The notes beneath the pieces are model-generated. The model saw only the letters and a program-made list of their open reading frames with translations, had not been told where the DNA came from and searched no databases. Shown here piece after piece: positions 33,654-44,803 of a DNA stretch of 64,000 bases. Position numbers and translations under genes: made by a program. The first letter of the stretch is position 1; each line of letters begins with the position of its first letter. Source of the DNA: Lolium rigidum (taxonomy: Eukaryota > Streptophyta > Magnoliopsida > Poales > Poaceae). The DNA lies in the NCBI RefSeq assembly GCF_022539505.1, contig NC_061511.1:31072620-31136619 (forward strand). The letters run 5' to 3'.

Positions 33654-33756
33654 TATGGAGGATTTGCAGTCAAGTTCCCAATGTGTACAGATGGTTGTGG
33701 AAGTCATGCTGCATGATGAAGTCAAAGGTGTTTGCCTGGTTGCTTTTGTTTGGGGG
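33654..33756 (+). pseudogene. LINE zf-RVT fragment
   Basis: The short frame IWRICSQVPNVYRWLWKSCC-MKSKVFAWLLLFG matches the conserved zf-RVT core of plant LINEs (pattern W-x-W-K-S then K-V-F-A-W-L-L). It is joined to unrelated GC-rich sequence on the left (32960-33650) and breaks off after 33756, so it is a remnant or a captured piece. Confidence 0.55.
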
Positions 33757-33760
33757 AGCA

Positions 33761-33785
33761 CTAGGAATCGGACGCCGATTCCTAG
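33761..33785. repeat. Perfect 11-bp palindrome arms with 3-base loop
   Basis: CTAGGAATCGG and CCGATTCCTAG flank ACG. It sits where LINE similarity ends and TTGCTTCC-rich DNA begins. It may be a small rearrangement scar; no terminator role is claimed. Confidence 0.6.
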
Positions 33786-34414
33786 CTTCCCATCGGACTA
33801 GGCCGGCACCCTACGATTCTTCTTCTGTGAACCGTGCGATTATATGCGTAGGCTGCTTCGCTTGCTGCTTCCTAAAACTAACGCGTTAACTGCTTCCGTA
33901 AAACTGCCCCCCTAAATCACGTCCGATCTAATTGCTAACGCTAATTAAGTGGAACCTCAATGCATGGAAAATTCAGATTCCATGCCATATACTAGTAAGC
34001 TTCTTTATGGATCAAATTGTGTTTCTCAAGTTTTTCAATATTGCTTCCACGTAAAGAAGATATGTTTACTTGTGGTGATTCTTTATTTCCAGATTGACTA
34101 AATTTGGTATCTACTATAAATTTTTTGCTGTTATCGGACAATAAGGTTTCTTCCCTGTGAATCAATGATCTTTCTCGTTTTCATTGTTTCCGTCTAGTTG
34201 TTTTCCAAATTTGAAAGAATGTCCTTCGAATGACCAAATAATTGCTTCTTCCAATGAAACAAATACACGTGTTTGCTTCCAATATACTAACAAATACTCC
34301 TTCCATCAATATTGCTTGGCAAAAAGAAGTGTTTGCTTCAAATGAAACAATATATCTTTCTGAAAAGAGAATTCAATTTGCATCTAGAGGAAATAGTATT
34401 TGCATGTACTAATA

Positions 34415-34443
34415 CTAGTAAGAGGGCACGTGCAGACGCACGT
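34415..34443 (-). mobile_element. Helitron 3' terminus (minus strand)
   Basis: On the minus strand the sequence is a hairpin ACGTGC-GTCT-GCACGT (34443-34428), then nine bases, then CTAG followed by T. This is the Helitron 3'-end structure (hairpin close to CTRR, insertion between A and T). The matching 5' end is probably one of 41475, 41770 or 43257. Confidence 0.6.
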
Positions 34444-34614
34444 CTAGATTCAACAAATTAACTCTGAAGATGATTATCCTAATGTTTACATAGTTTTATT
34501 TTAATCCTACAAGATTTGTTGCCAACAAACATAATATCCAAGTGACACATGATATTGCAAATATGCAAATTGTAAAAAAAAAAGTGTGGCAAATGTGCAA
34601 TTCCTCCCTAAATA

Positions 34615-34676
34615 CTTCCTCCGATCCATAATAAGTGACCAGTCTAAATTTGGTGACTTATTACGAATCGGAGGAG
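34615..34676. mobile_element. Very short Stowaway MITE (62 bp)
   Basis: CTTCCTCCGATCCATAATAA and the reverse complement of TTATTACGAATCGGAGGAG form inverted ends. TA flanks both sides (34613-34614, 34677-34678). Confidence 0.85.
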
Positions 34677-35279
34677 TATAAAAACAACATACCTATATAT
34701 ATCCTAGACAGCTCTAGCTCATACGCACCTATAAATCATTAACTAATTTTATGGCAACATCATCCTCATGCTTCTATAATCTGCTGGTGCATCATAGCTT
34801 TGCTAGTTCGTGAGCCACTTTGTTAACTGAACCATGTCCCCAGTGTGTTAGTTGTATGTAGATTAATAATATCAACAATTTCAGGTTAAGTCTCCAATGC
34901 ATTTTGTTTAGAGAAAAAAACACACAGAGAGAGTGTACGTATGAAGCATTTGAATGAGCCACAGTGTTATTGGAATTGGGCTTCACTTTTGTGCTCCAGC
35001 ATGCTGTCTGCCACGACCAAAATTTAGCTGCATCGAGCAACCACTGATGATTTGTACCGTGTAGTTGTTGCCTCTAAGATCCTACTTCCGTTGTCAGTGC
35101 AGAACTCTCCGCTGAGGAAACAATTCTTTTAGGCATAGGCCAAAGCATTTCTATCAGGAACTTGCTAGGTATATAAAACAGAGTAACGTGCCCATGGCCA
35201 AACTGCAAGATGTACAGCAGTGGACGATCGATCGGTTGACAGACATGTCTATTGTCTCAGCACCTTGCTTGCTTGTAGT

Positions 35280-36075
35280 CGGGCGGTCCATCGGCTGTTC
35301 CCAACTTTTGCCCTAATTCACATGAAAACACCACAATCGTGATGACCATGTGCGGGCGCAGCAGGACCTGACTCCATCAACTCTGGCATCGCATGTCGAC
35401 CTCCTCAACCGTTAACCGTTGCAATCTGTTCTGTTCCGGCGGACCTTAAGCAAGATGTTGCCGATATGCTGACCTTGAAACACCGGCTTGTCGGCGGCAC
35501 CTCAGCCTCGATGACAGCGGAGCCAGTTCTGTACGTCTTCGGCGTCGGTACGGTACCGGCTGCGTGTGCCGGCATGGAGAATGCCGAGCAGGATCAGAGA
35601 TCGGGCGCCCGCTCAAGGAACTCGGTGTTGCCTTAGTCATCGGGTGTTGAGATCGAACAGCCGGCCTTTCCCACGCGTTCATGCCGTCCGAGGCGCTCGC
35701 TGTGCTCGCACGTATCGCAGGGAATACACCAAGCGTCTCCGCGCTTGCGGTCCATGAATGTCCAGACGGTGGAAGTAGAGGGACCTGCGTGGCGGCGGGG
35801 AACCCTATCGCTCCTGAAGAGAAAGGAATAGGGAGTCGAGCAGATCAACAGATACACACAGGAGCCGCGCTGAGTTTGGGGCTGAGATCGTGGGGGGCAG
35901 CGGTGGCAGACTTTGTAATTACGGAATCAGTGATGGGCTCATCATTGGAGCAATATGGGCCTTTAGATTCACATGGTTTGACGGTTGAGATAAGATGTTC
36001 CTGCCATGTTCGTGCTTTTATAAGTAGTTTAGATAAGAATTTGCTTCATATATACAATAAAAGGGCAACGGTAAG
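35280..36075. other. GC-rich island inside Helitron-like DNA, possible captured fragment
   Basis: This GC-rich block sits between AT-rich Helitron-like flanks. Open frames at 35681-36094 (plus) and 35446-35682 (minus) have no recognisable domain. Helitrons often carry such captured exon or promoter pieces; here that is inference only. Confidence 0.3.
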
Positions 36076-36269
36076 TCGCGCTACATGCCCCTGAGACTAT
36101 AGAAGCACGCCCACTAGACCAACACATGCTTGAACATGGCATCGGTGTGTAGATCACTGTTTTCGAGAAGGAGTGGTGACGAGATCGTAGCAACGCCTGA
36201 GAATAGCGATGATGGTGTTGACGAAGAACAGTGGGAGCTCATCGACGACCTGCAATCATCCCCTGGTAG

Positions 36270-37200
36270 AAACAGAAGTATGCATATAATAGACATGTGA
36301 AGCATGGATGCTCGGAATCAAAACTATGTTCCTATCAGCAAAGAAACTTAGGAAGCATGGATTTTGAGAAGCAAAATTGTGTAGTATCACAACATGTATG
36401 ATACTAAACTTAAGCATGATTTAAAAAAAGACTTTGCGAGTATCAACATATATGAGACTTATTGGAAGCATAGAAGTTTCAAAACACAAAAAGGCACGCT
36501 TGCCCCAAAAAAAATGGGTTCAGAATTTTTTTTATATACAGAGTATAGCCTAATCAGCTATCTATAATGGTTGGGAAGCATGTCCAAAATAAAAGCTTCT
36601 TATAGATGATATAATTTGCTTTCAGCAATATTAAAACTTGCTTCCGTGTAAAATAAGAATCGGTCATAAGGTTTGTGCCTTCTGGTCACAATGCTATTTC
36701 CATTTAAATAACAAATGCAAAAGGTAGAGCATGGTTATATTATGCATAACAACAGATGCAAAAGGTAGAGCATGGTTCTATTATGCAAACTTAAAACATG
36801 TACATGATTTGGAAGCATCAATTTATGTTGTCTCAACATAACTAGTACCACATAGAAGCTTCAAAGCCTCAAACATAGCTAGTAGCACGAGGGCAATATG
36901 TAAAGTACAATGATACTAAAATTAATTGACTAACAAAAATCAAGAAAGCACGGTTATATGTCACAAACTATCTAGACCGAACAAAAACATGCAGTATATA
37001 CATGAATATTTCGAATCAAGAAATTAAAGCTATCTCAATATAAATCATATGTATGTGAAGCAATTGAAATTGGAAGCATGAACATTTCTACCCAAGCAAT
37101 TAGTTCCTTCACAATATAACCAGTTTGTATTGGAAGCATAGATGTTCTGAAGCACATAAGTAGTGCTACCTCAGCATAACTGATCTGTGGTGGAAACATA
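36270..37200. repeat. Tract of dispersed GGAAGCAT motifs
   Basis: GAAGCAT(G/A) recurs irregularly (for example near 36298, 36352, 36464, 36573, 36810, 37072, 37131), with recurring CTCAACATAACTAG-like words. Between 33890 and 34380 the same word occurs in the opposite orientation (TTGCTTCC), so the region is loosely mirror-arranged. Confidence 0.5.
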
Positions 37201-37629
37201 TAAATTTCAAATTAAAATTGGATATGCTTGCGTCCAGCATGTGGATACATCTTCCTCTCATGTACGTACCAGTTTGATCTGAAACAATTTGTTTTTCTTG
37301 TCAGCTTATGCATGTTGCATGATGGGCAAACACACGGTATATCTTCAGGTTCAGAAAGAACAAAATACAATATGCTGGTGCCAGAAAAGTATACTTGAAA
37401 TACAAGAGTATAATTTTTTTGCAGGATATCACTCACTCACAACAAGCAGTACATGGAAGCACAAAAAAATCTTGCCGCATCACGATCATTACTAATGTTA
37501 CTACACATAGATCTAAGAAGCTAGCAGATGCAAGATCTGACCACATGTCAGCTATAGCCTATAGCCTATATGAACCGGTTGGTGAATTTGATTACGGAAA
37601 TCCCAAGCGGTAGATGAATACATGGATTT

Positions 37630-38060
37630 GATGTTCCTAAAAAACAATCAGAAATAAGCGCACAGAGCTAGGTCGATCAGGTGATATTACCTTGTCCCTA
37701 AATCGTGTAGTCATTAAAGAAGAAATCAAGAACGCAAACGTGAGCGTTAGAAGCAGCTTACAACCCACAACTTTGGTTGGTTTGGATCCTCTCCGGCCTG
37801 GTTGTGCCGCGTCTGCGCCGGTCGCCGGCCAGTGATGTCCCGACGGCGGAGCTTCATGCGTGCGTTCCGGCATCCGATTCCCAGCAGGTGGGGACGGAAG
37901 CATCGGCTCAAGGGTAGATATGGGTGGAGCCGTGAAGAACATGGCCGCTGGGGCGGCGTGGAGAGCCCATGGATGGCGATGGAAAGGTAGTGAGGGCAGA
38001 GGTTAATTTGGGGATTGGGGAGTGATTTGGGGAGACGTTTTGGAAGGTACAAGGGAAAAA
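37630..38060. other. GC-rich segment, possible captured gene piece
   Basis: A GC-rich stretch with overlapping open frames on both strands lies just before a Helitron 3' end. None shows a known domain. Confidence 0.25.
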
Positions 38061-38222
38061 AAAAGTAAAACCAGACCGTTCGATGGGAGACGAGATGGAC
38101 GGTGTGCGAGAGGTCCGACGGTTTGACAGCAATCGGACTCAGATACGTAGTATTTACCTTTTGTTTGTGAGGTTGAATACTAGAGATCTTTTACAACGCA
38201 GACATTGGAATGTCATTGATGA

Positions 38223-41200
38223 CTAGTTGAATGTCCGTGCGTTGCTACGGTCTCCCAAATATTGGCAGCATTGAAATATCTACACTTCAGTCCTGGCAAC
38301 CTATGCAATAAAATGCCGCACAAATACAAAATAACTACCGGACATACCGAACAGCCGTACTTTTCATCCTCCGAGTTGGAGTCCCTTATTCCTCGTTCAT
38401 GGTGGTCGTCCCCCTTTCATCTGTAGCAGAATCCATATCAGAATCATCCCCCATGTCTTCGATGTGATCGTCGTGATAATTGGACAATGATCTTCTCCTA
38501 AGAGAGACGCGTCCCTAACCTGTCATCAGTTCACAAGTAATAGCGGTCACTAAAAAGAACAACAACTAAAAATTAGAAGCTCTTGGCTATGTCTATTAGC
38601 ATGACACACTGTCTGCACGTCCTAGGTTCTAAGCACTTGTGGATCATAAGCAAACCTGGCAAGATAAAATCCCCATTAAATACGAAATATTCAACATGGG
38701 GTGAAATATTTATAGCACTAACGTACTAATCTACCGACAAGTTGGTTCGTGCAAGCATCCGTAGAAGTACTGCAGCTATACAATGATTACGATTTGCAAA
38801 AACACATGTATTTATATGGAGCATGCCCTTCTTATGTGTAGAGACAAACATGTACACTTTCAATTTATGGACCGGGGGTGGATATCTATCTAGGTAATCC
38901 AGCAAGGGCAAAAAAAAGGAATGAACAACCAAAATGTATTGATTCTCTAACATGTACAATTGGGCAGATAAAAAGGATTCATACATATGCAAAGGTTATA
39001 TTCGTAACGGGTGTAGTCGACCACATGTATTCTCATGTTTTCTCATCAACTGATGTAAAACTAATTTTTACGCCTTGGACGGGAAGTTGGTGGGCGATAG
39101 CATACCTGTGGAAGTTCTGATGTTGCTGCATATGACAAATGCAAGGCCTATGTCCTGCCAATTATGTTAAAAGGATTCCTGATCTGAGACAACGGCCAAG
39201 TAAATGATGGGTCTATACTTTAGAACCATGTATGCACACAATAAAAATGCATAAGATAAATAAAATGTTTCAATGAAAGAGATAAAAAAGAGTATGAAGC
39301 ACTTCAGAACAATAATGTGAATGTCAATGTTTACACAGATAAGAATATGTAATTACAACCTCCATGCCTGATGCAACGAACATAAACTGGAGTAATGTCA
39401 GATATATATTAGATATATATTATAGCAGGAGAAAAAAGATCTAGCAGCGTCTAGGAGAAAAATCTAAGACTATGTGTTCTCAATTGAGATATTTGAAGGA
39501 CTTCACCGAGGATTAGTGGAAAAAACCTTGGGGATTCGACATTCATTGTGGACAAAGCGGATGCAGCCGTGGCAGCCGGAAAGGTGGCGGCTGGCCTCGG
39601 TTAGGAGGCACCAGATGCAGCACTGTTCCTCCTCCTCAACCTCCTCCGATTACTTTGTATGGCCTACGCATAAAAGGAAAAGGTCACCTGCCAATTTAAT
39701 TCACCGGCATATTTGTATAGGCCAATCTAATAGTCCAGAATACCATTATCAGTCAACATCTACAATGAATTAGAGATGCTCGTATAAGAAATTGTCATGG
39801 AAACTGATTTCAATTCATTAATATTTAAATGATCGAGTCCGTAAATCTGTGTCGTGACTAAGATGTTGCTAGAAAACTACAGGGAACATTAGGTGCTCAG
39901 AGTATAAAATTGCAGTGCAGTGCTGCGACAATGTTGCGCAACTGGATAAGGACACAACAGCACCAATGCGCGGCAAAAAGGTTGTCCTCGGAACCGTCGG
40001 CTTTCTTCGTTGTCCTGATATTCTTGCTCCATTGAGCCTCAATCTACCAGACCACATCAAGGTCTCGCTTCGAGTGGAAGTTGGAATGTCGTTGGAATAC
40101 TTCTGCCCTCCTGGATCGTGCTGCCGCCTCATGCCCCGTGTGAGCCATCTCCCAGCATGCCCACGGGTGCACACCCTGCTCTGCCGCAGGAACATGGAGT
40201 CCCTGCCCAGATAAAGCAAGCAACCATGTAAGTTTCTTGTGCAAAACAGTATTCATAAAAATGAAACAGGACCCAAGCATCTATAGGAAACAGTATTTGC
40301 TCAAACAATGCAGCAACACTCACAGTAGTTGACCGAACATTTGATGAATATTCCAATAGCCTGGAACAAGACCTACTACTTCAGCAGGCATTCTTTTATG
40401 GAAGATCTGGCGGGGACAAAAAAAGAAGGTAAACTGCAGCTTTTAAGGAAAATAAAAGTCATAAAGCAAGGTTCCTACCTTGTGCTCTCGGGGTCTATAT
40501 TACCTTGAACAGATGCCGGAAATATTTGGTTATCCCTTTACCTATAAGTGTTGAAAACCATGAACATTTCAATTCCGTGCTAGTGTGTGGATCTTTCATG
40601 AAACCATTTGACTCACCAAGTTAGTTCTCAAATACGAATGTACGAATGAAATGCTTCAGGAAGGGTTCGATTAACTTGTTATATACAGATCAACAGATAC
40701 CGAGGCTTGATTTCCCTTTGACACACTCAAATGCTATTGTGAATGCATGCCAAAGATCAACATACCTGTAAATTACCATAAATTTACAAGCCATGGTAAG
40801 TGCAGAATAGATCAACAGGTTTAGGTATGAAAAAACATATACAATTTACCTGATCCCAGATGGTAAGCTTTGGTCACAGGTGGGGATGAGATGATCGAGT
40901 CCGGATCTAGTCCCGGAGTTAGTGGCGGGGCTCGATATCTCCGGCTTGGAGGAGGACGTCGGAGTCATGGTTCGGGCGGAGCTTCCCTGGATCCACGAGG
41001 CTGGGGATCAGCCTCCGCAGCGGCGGCAACTTTTTGTGGCGTGGCTAGGAGCAAGTTCAGATTGATGCGTTGAGAGGAGACCAGGAGAGAGATGCCCCTG
41101 CAGGAGAGGTAGTAGATAGGTTGAAGCGCGTCTTAATTCCCAGAATTCGCGTGAAAATGTACAAGTCCGCGCTCTCGTAACAATCCTGATTGCTTTCCAC

Positions 41201-41475
41201 AATTTCGGTGATAGTACCATTCTTTGCGGGATACCACAAGTAATTGCTTTCCATGTATTAAATATCATTGTTGAATGTGGCAATCCCGTGATCAAATGCT
41301 CCTCGTATTATTTTTGGAAAGTAATCGACGCTTAGAAGATTTTGAGGAGTGTAGATCGGATGGATGGCTGGATGGCAAGCGGAAGACGTTTAGTAAGATT
41401 GGACGGTCAGGATGCTCTGAATCTTTGACATCAAACATTTTTGATGACGTACCAACTCGAATATAATAGTAAAGA
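38223..41475 (-). mobile_element. Putative non-autonomous Helitron
   Basis: On the minus strand the 5' end is A|TCTTTACTATTATATTCGAG (41475). The 3' end is CCGT-AGCAACGC-ACGG, then eight bases, then CTAG|T (38223). Its first ~100 bp resemble those at 41770, including GTTTGATGT and CCGTCCAATC/CCGTTCAATC, supporting a shared family. No Rep/helicase frame is present. The interior (39900-41060) holds GC-rich open frames on both strands without known domains, possibly captured host sequence. Confidence 0.5.
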
Positions 41476-41670
41476 TATTATTAATTGCCCATTAAAATCC
41501 CAGATTTTTGGGTCGTGCGCTGATTTTTTCCCCTTGATTGCAGCCATACCTTTATTGATATGTGATTGATACTGATTGATGACTAATGAATGCTCGTCAC
41601 AGATTTTTTGAAGAGACCTCGCTTTAAAAGGAAAGAGCAGATTGTATGTCGATTTTGGTTTCACGGACGG

Positions 41671-41770
41671 TGGGATAGACGTTTAAAGGATTGAACGGTT
41701 CGGATGTTTCCAATGACGAACATCAAACGCGTTGAGCGTCAAACGACCAACTCCCATTTAATAGTAAAGA
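41671..41770 (-). mobile_element. Second Helitron 5' terminus
   Basis: On the minus strand, A|TCTTTACTATTAAATGGGAG starts at 41770 and its following 80 bp resemble the 5' region of the Helitron ending at 41475. Its 3' end is not assigned; nesting is likely. Confidence 0.5.
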
Positions 41771-42059
41771 TAAGCATTGTGTGCTCTGTCCGTTACAATC
41801 TTATGAGGACAGAATCCATCTATTATGAGTGCAACTTTAGTGCCAGAATTTGTATTTTCCTGCAGATTGAGTGGCGGCCATTGGGTGATATTCAAACTGT
41901 TTTATAGCACGCTAAGAGAAGATTTGGTCATCCCTTCTTCATGTAAGTGCTTATTATGGCTTGTTGAAATATTTGGTTGGTCAGAAATACTAAAATCTTT
42001 AGACATGAGAGATGATCTTTCATTAGGTGGAAGAACAAGTTTATCCATGATATGACACT

Positions 42060-42251
42060 GTAATATCGTATCAAGGCTAGGCACATGGATAGTCTCTTGA
42101 GTTGGATTAGGTATCAGCCTTAGTTTCCTTTCCTTCTCTTGTTGTTGTATATATTTCTTTGTTTTTTCGTTTCCTTCTTTGTACATAAGTGGGACCGTGT
42201 TTAATTTTAATAAAAGTGTTATGGGGCTCTTTGCCTCATGGGTTTAAAAAA
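42060..42251 (+). mobile_element. LINE-like 3' tail
   Basis: TTTAATAAAAGTGTTATGGGG then CTCATGGGTTTAAAAAA resembles the 3' UTR and tail of plant LINEs, similar in style to the LINE ending at 13969. The coding part is not visible. Confidence 0.45.
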
Positions 42252-42432
42252 CGAGCGGAACCGCGCAGTTAACACCATGGCCGATGCGATCTACGGCTGA
42301 CAAGGCGGCCCTTGTTCAACCTCCATGGTGGAGGCCTTCCTCCGCCTCTGCTGGAGCTCGACGCATCCTCGTGGCCAAGTGATTCGTTCCCGACGGCTTG
42401 GAGGTGACCAGCGAGCTGAGTGGCGGTTCCTC

Positions 42433-43029
42433 ATATCAGGTTCTTTAGAGCGAGTGTTGTAAGGGGCATGTATGAAAATTGTACCCGCCACGTGTTAATT
42501 CAATGAAATTACCACCTTCTTGTTAAAAAAAAGTCAAATAGGATACAAGGGTTTGGGGTGTCCATCATATGTGTATCTTAAAGATCAGTACAATTTCTTG
42601 TGAAGGCATACTACCGGATAAGATTAAAGACTAGCTCGTGGCCACTTGTTTCTTGATTATAATATGATGGTCTTATAATATGATTGTCTTGAAACCGTAA
42701 TTTATAGGCATTTCCTTTGTTTCAACCCAAATTCTACACAGAGCAGCTGAGTATGAAATAAGCGCGAAACCAAAAAAAAGGATTAAAAAATGGTGCCACA
42801 ACGGGAGCGAACATACATTCTGCATAGGCACAAACGTACCAGCTAACCAACGAGCCAAGAGAGTTGATCGTTTTCTATTCCGGCTATTTTTGCTAAGTAT
42901 ACAAGGGCAATGTTCCTCTTCCCTCCCATCGACGGCACCGGCATCGGCCACGGCTAGTACCGTTCCGGCCGTTCGTCCGAGCTCCTCCGCTCCTCCCGTC
43001 GACTGAGTTGTTATAAATTGCACCGTAAC
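42433..43029 (+). repeat. Dispersed duplication, copy 1 (promoter-proximal piece)
   Basis: It is closely similar to 45708-46410, from ATATCAGGTTCTTTAGAGCG to GTTATAAATTGCACCGTAAC. The segment includes a LINE-like poly(A) end (about 42525-42532), a tRNA-like stretch and the TATA region of the gene at 46526. It lacks about 105 GC-rich bases present in copy 2 (46232-46340). Its right edge joins Helitron 5' sequence. Confidence 0.85.
42791..42863 (-). repeat. tRNA-like sequence, degraded copy
   Basis: This is the counterpart of 46054-46127 with a mutated B box (GTTCGCTCCC). It is too damaged to be a functional tRNA. Confidence 0.35.
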
Positions 43030-43257
43030 AGCGCGAAACTATCGTTCTCTCGGCCCTCGCGGCCCATGGAACGAGGCTATTTGGCAGATGCGGCTTTATT
43101 CGCTCGCACGGTGAAGAAACTGTACGGAAAAAGGAAAAATGAATCGGTATTACACTTGGCGGTGGCATATCTTATAAATAATGTCAAGTTGAAGGGCAAT
43201 TTCAGAGCGACCTACCATCACCAACCATCACATCCGATTCCAATTTAATAGTAAAGA
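43030..43257 (-). mobile_element. Third Helitron 5' terminus
   Basis: On the minus strand, A|TCTTTACTATTAAATTGGAA starts at 43257. The terminal 14 bases equal those at 41770. It adjoins the duplicated piece 42433-43029, which is consistent with capture by the Helitron. Confidence 0.5.
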
Positions 43258-43323
43258 TAGATAGATAGATAAAATATTTTTTCTAAGAAGATGATACAAG
43301 TTAAGTAAGCAGAAACTCAATTC

Positions 43324-43688
43324 GGCTCCCGGGTGCGTATGATCCCTCTATCATAAAAACATATTTTAAGTGTTAAAAAAATTTGACAAAAAAATTTACA
43401 TGTACATCTCCATAATATATGTGTGTTCGTCAAGTTTCACGAAAAAATGATATATTTTGTAGTCTAAGCGAAAAAGAGAAAATTTATCTTGTGACAAGTC
43501 TTTGTTTCAGCACCGAATTTTGTCTTTTTTACACACGCCACATGACATGTCAATTTTTTATGAAACGATTTTGTGAGCGTGTAGCACATGAAGATGTACG
43601 TGCGAAGTTTTTGTTTCAATTTTTTTGACATTTTAAAATGTGTCTAACATGTATTTCAAAATAAAGGGAGCATATGCTCCCATGTGCC
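43324..43688. mobile_element. Unnamed MITE with GGC-CATATGCTCCCT ends
   Basis: The left end GGCTCCCGGGTGCGTATG and the reverse complement of the right end (GGCACATGGGAGCATATGCT) are imperfect inverted repeats. The element is about 365 bp and non-coding. A truncated relative lies at 14324-14430. No target duplication is clear, so the superfamily is not assigned. Confidence 0.5.
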
Positions 43689-43828
43689 AAAACATCACTC
43701 CCGATATCACGTCACAAATTGTAAGGAAAATATTACACAAGAATTAGCAACAAACTGCTATGAAACAACAATACAAGCAGAGTACATAATCTTGATATGT
43801 ATGCCACTAGCCGCTTTGTTGTTTTTCT

Positions 43829-44275
43829 TCATCCCGTTGTTGGAAGCACCTTGCGAGAAGAGAAGGAGCGTCGAGTTTTTCGTCCGCTTTGATCACTATG
43901 CCAAATATGTAAGATCCGCAGTATGTTGATAGCTGCAGCCACATACCGCCGCGAGACACGAGACCAGCACGATGATCGAAGAGCGTTTTCTTCCTTGATG
44001 CGCATGGTGTTGAGATAATCCTCGGCATCCCTGAGGACCCTGTCAGCTGCGGCCATGAATCTCTGGAACCAAATCGTCTGGGCACGTGTGCTTGCTCGAA
44101 TGGCTTCGATTTCCTCATCCTCCGACCGCTCCCAGCAGTTGGCCTTAACCCTCTTCTCCGTGTACTCGTCCCCCAGCGTATCCTCGGCCGCCCTCTTCTT
44201 CGTTTTCGGCTTCTGCTGGCCACCTCGGCCGGCCATCAGTAAGGCTCTGGCCATTGATCCGACTTGAGCGATCAT
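43829..44275 (-). CDS. Small basic protein of unknown family, copy C (diverged)
   Basis: The 148-residue frame runs from ATG 44275 to a stop at 43829. It shares KTKKRAAEDT, YTEKRVKANCWERSEDEEIE and RAQTIWFQRFMAAADRV with copies A and B. It then diverges, adding AEDYLNTMRIKEEN and a different basic C-terminus (SGRKTRRSFSSRKV). An internal ATG (MARALLMAGRGG) is another possible start. The 5' flank keeps the GATTTCCGTTTTTCGTTCCC block found upstream of copy B. No TFIIB-like partner is visible on its right, so if one existed it has been lost. Function is unknown. Confidence 0.6.
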   Translation of the reverse strand: MIAQVGSMARALLMAGRGGQQKPKTKKRAAEDTLGDEYTEKRVKANCWERSEDEEIEAIRASTRAQTIWFQRFMAAADRVLRDAEDYLNTMRIKEENALRSSCWSRVSRRYVAAAINILRILHIWHSDQSGRKTRRSFSSRKVLPTTG

Positions 44276-44800
44276 AATCTCGCTGGTGATTTCCGTTTTT
44301 CGTTCCCAGTAATATGGAGTCGATCTTTCTCTGTCTCAGCAGCCCCCTTTGGCCGCCCTTATGTAGTAGAGTACTTATCACCTCCTTGAGTCCGAGACGG
44401 ACCAGTTGGCATAACGAGCCCATCTTGAGTAAGAACCAGACTCGGCACAGGATTCAGGAATAGAAGTTGGTTCGGGCCTCCTGTTCCCGAGTTGAGCAGC
44501 AACAAATAGCAAAACCCAATCAATGGGGCTTTAGTTCTCGTGCTGGGCTAGATTTGCCTATTGATTTATCCCTAATTCTATTTCAGTGATAGCTGTGCAG
44601 GAATTAAGGGGCATTGACGTAGTTCCACATTTTGATAAACCTGGGAATTTCAGTGATTTCGTGTTGGATTCTTTGGACTGCTATTGTTATTGGATAGGAA
44701 TTTCAGCGATTTCATGTTGGAAAGACATATTTTGGGAACATAGTAACCTGAATGCTAGGATGTAGATCATAAAGATTCAAATATATGGTGAAAAAACTGC
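44276..44800. other. 5' flank of copy C; no further feature
   Basis: 44288-44316 resembles the promoter block of pair B. The rest is moderately AT-rich with no gene or terminus that I can support. Confidence 0.4.
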
Positions 44801-44803
44801 TTA

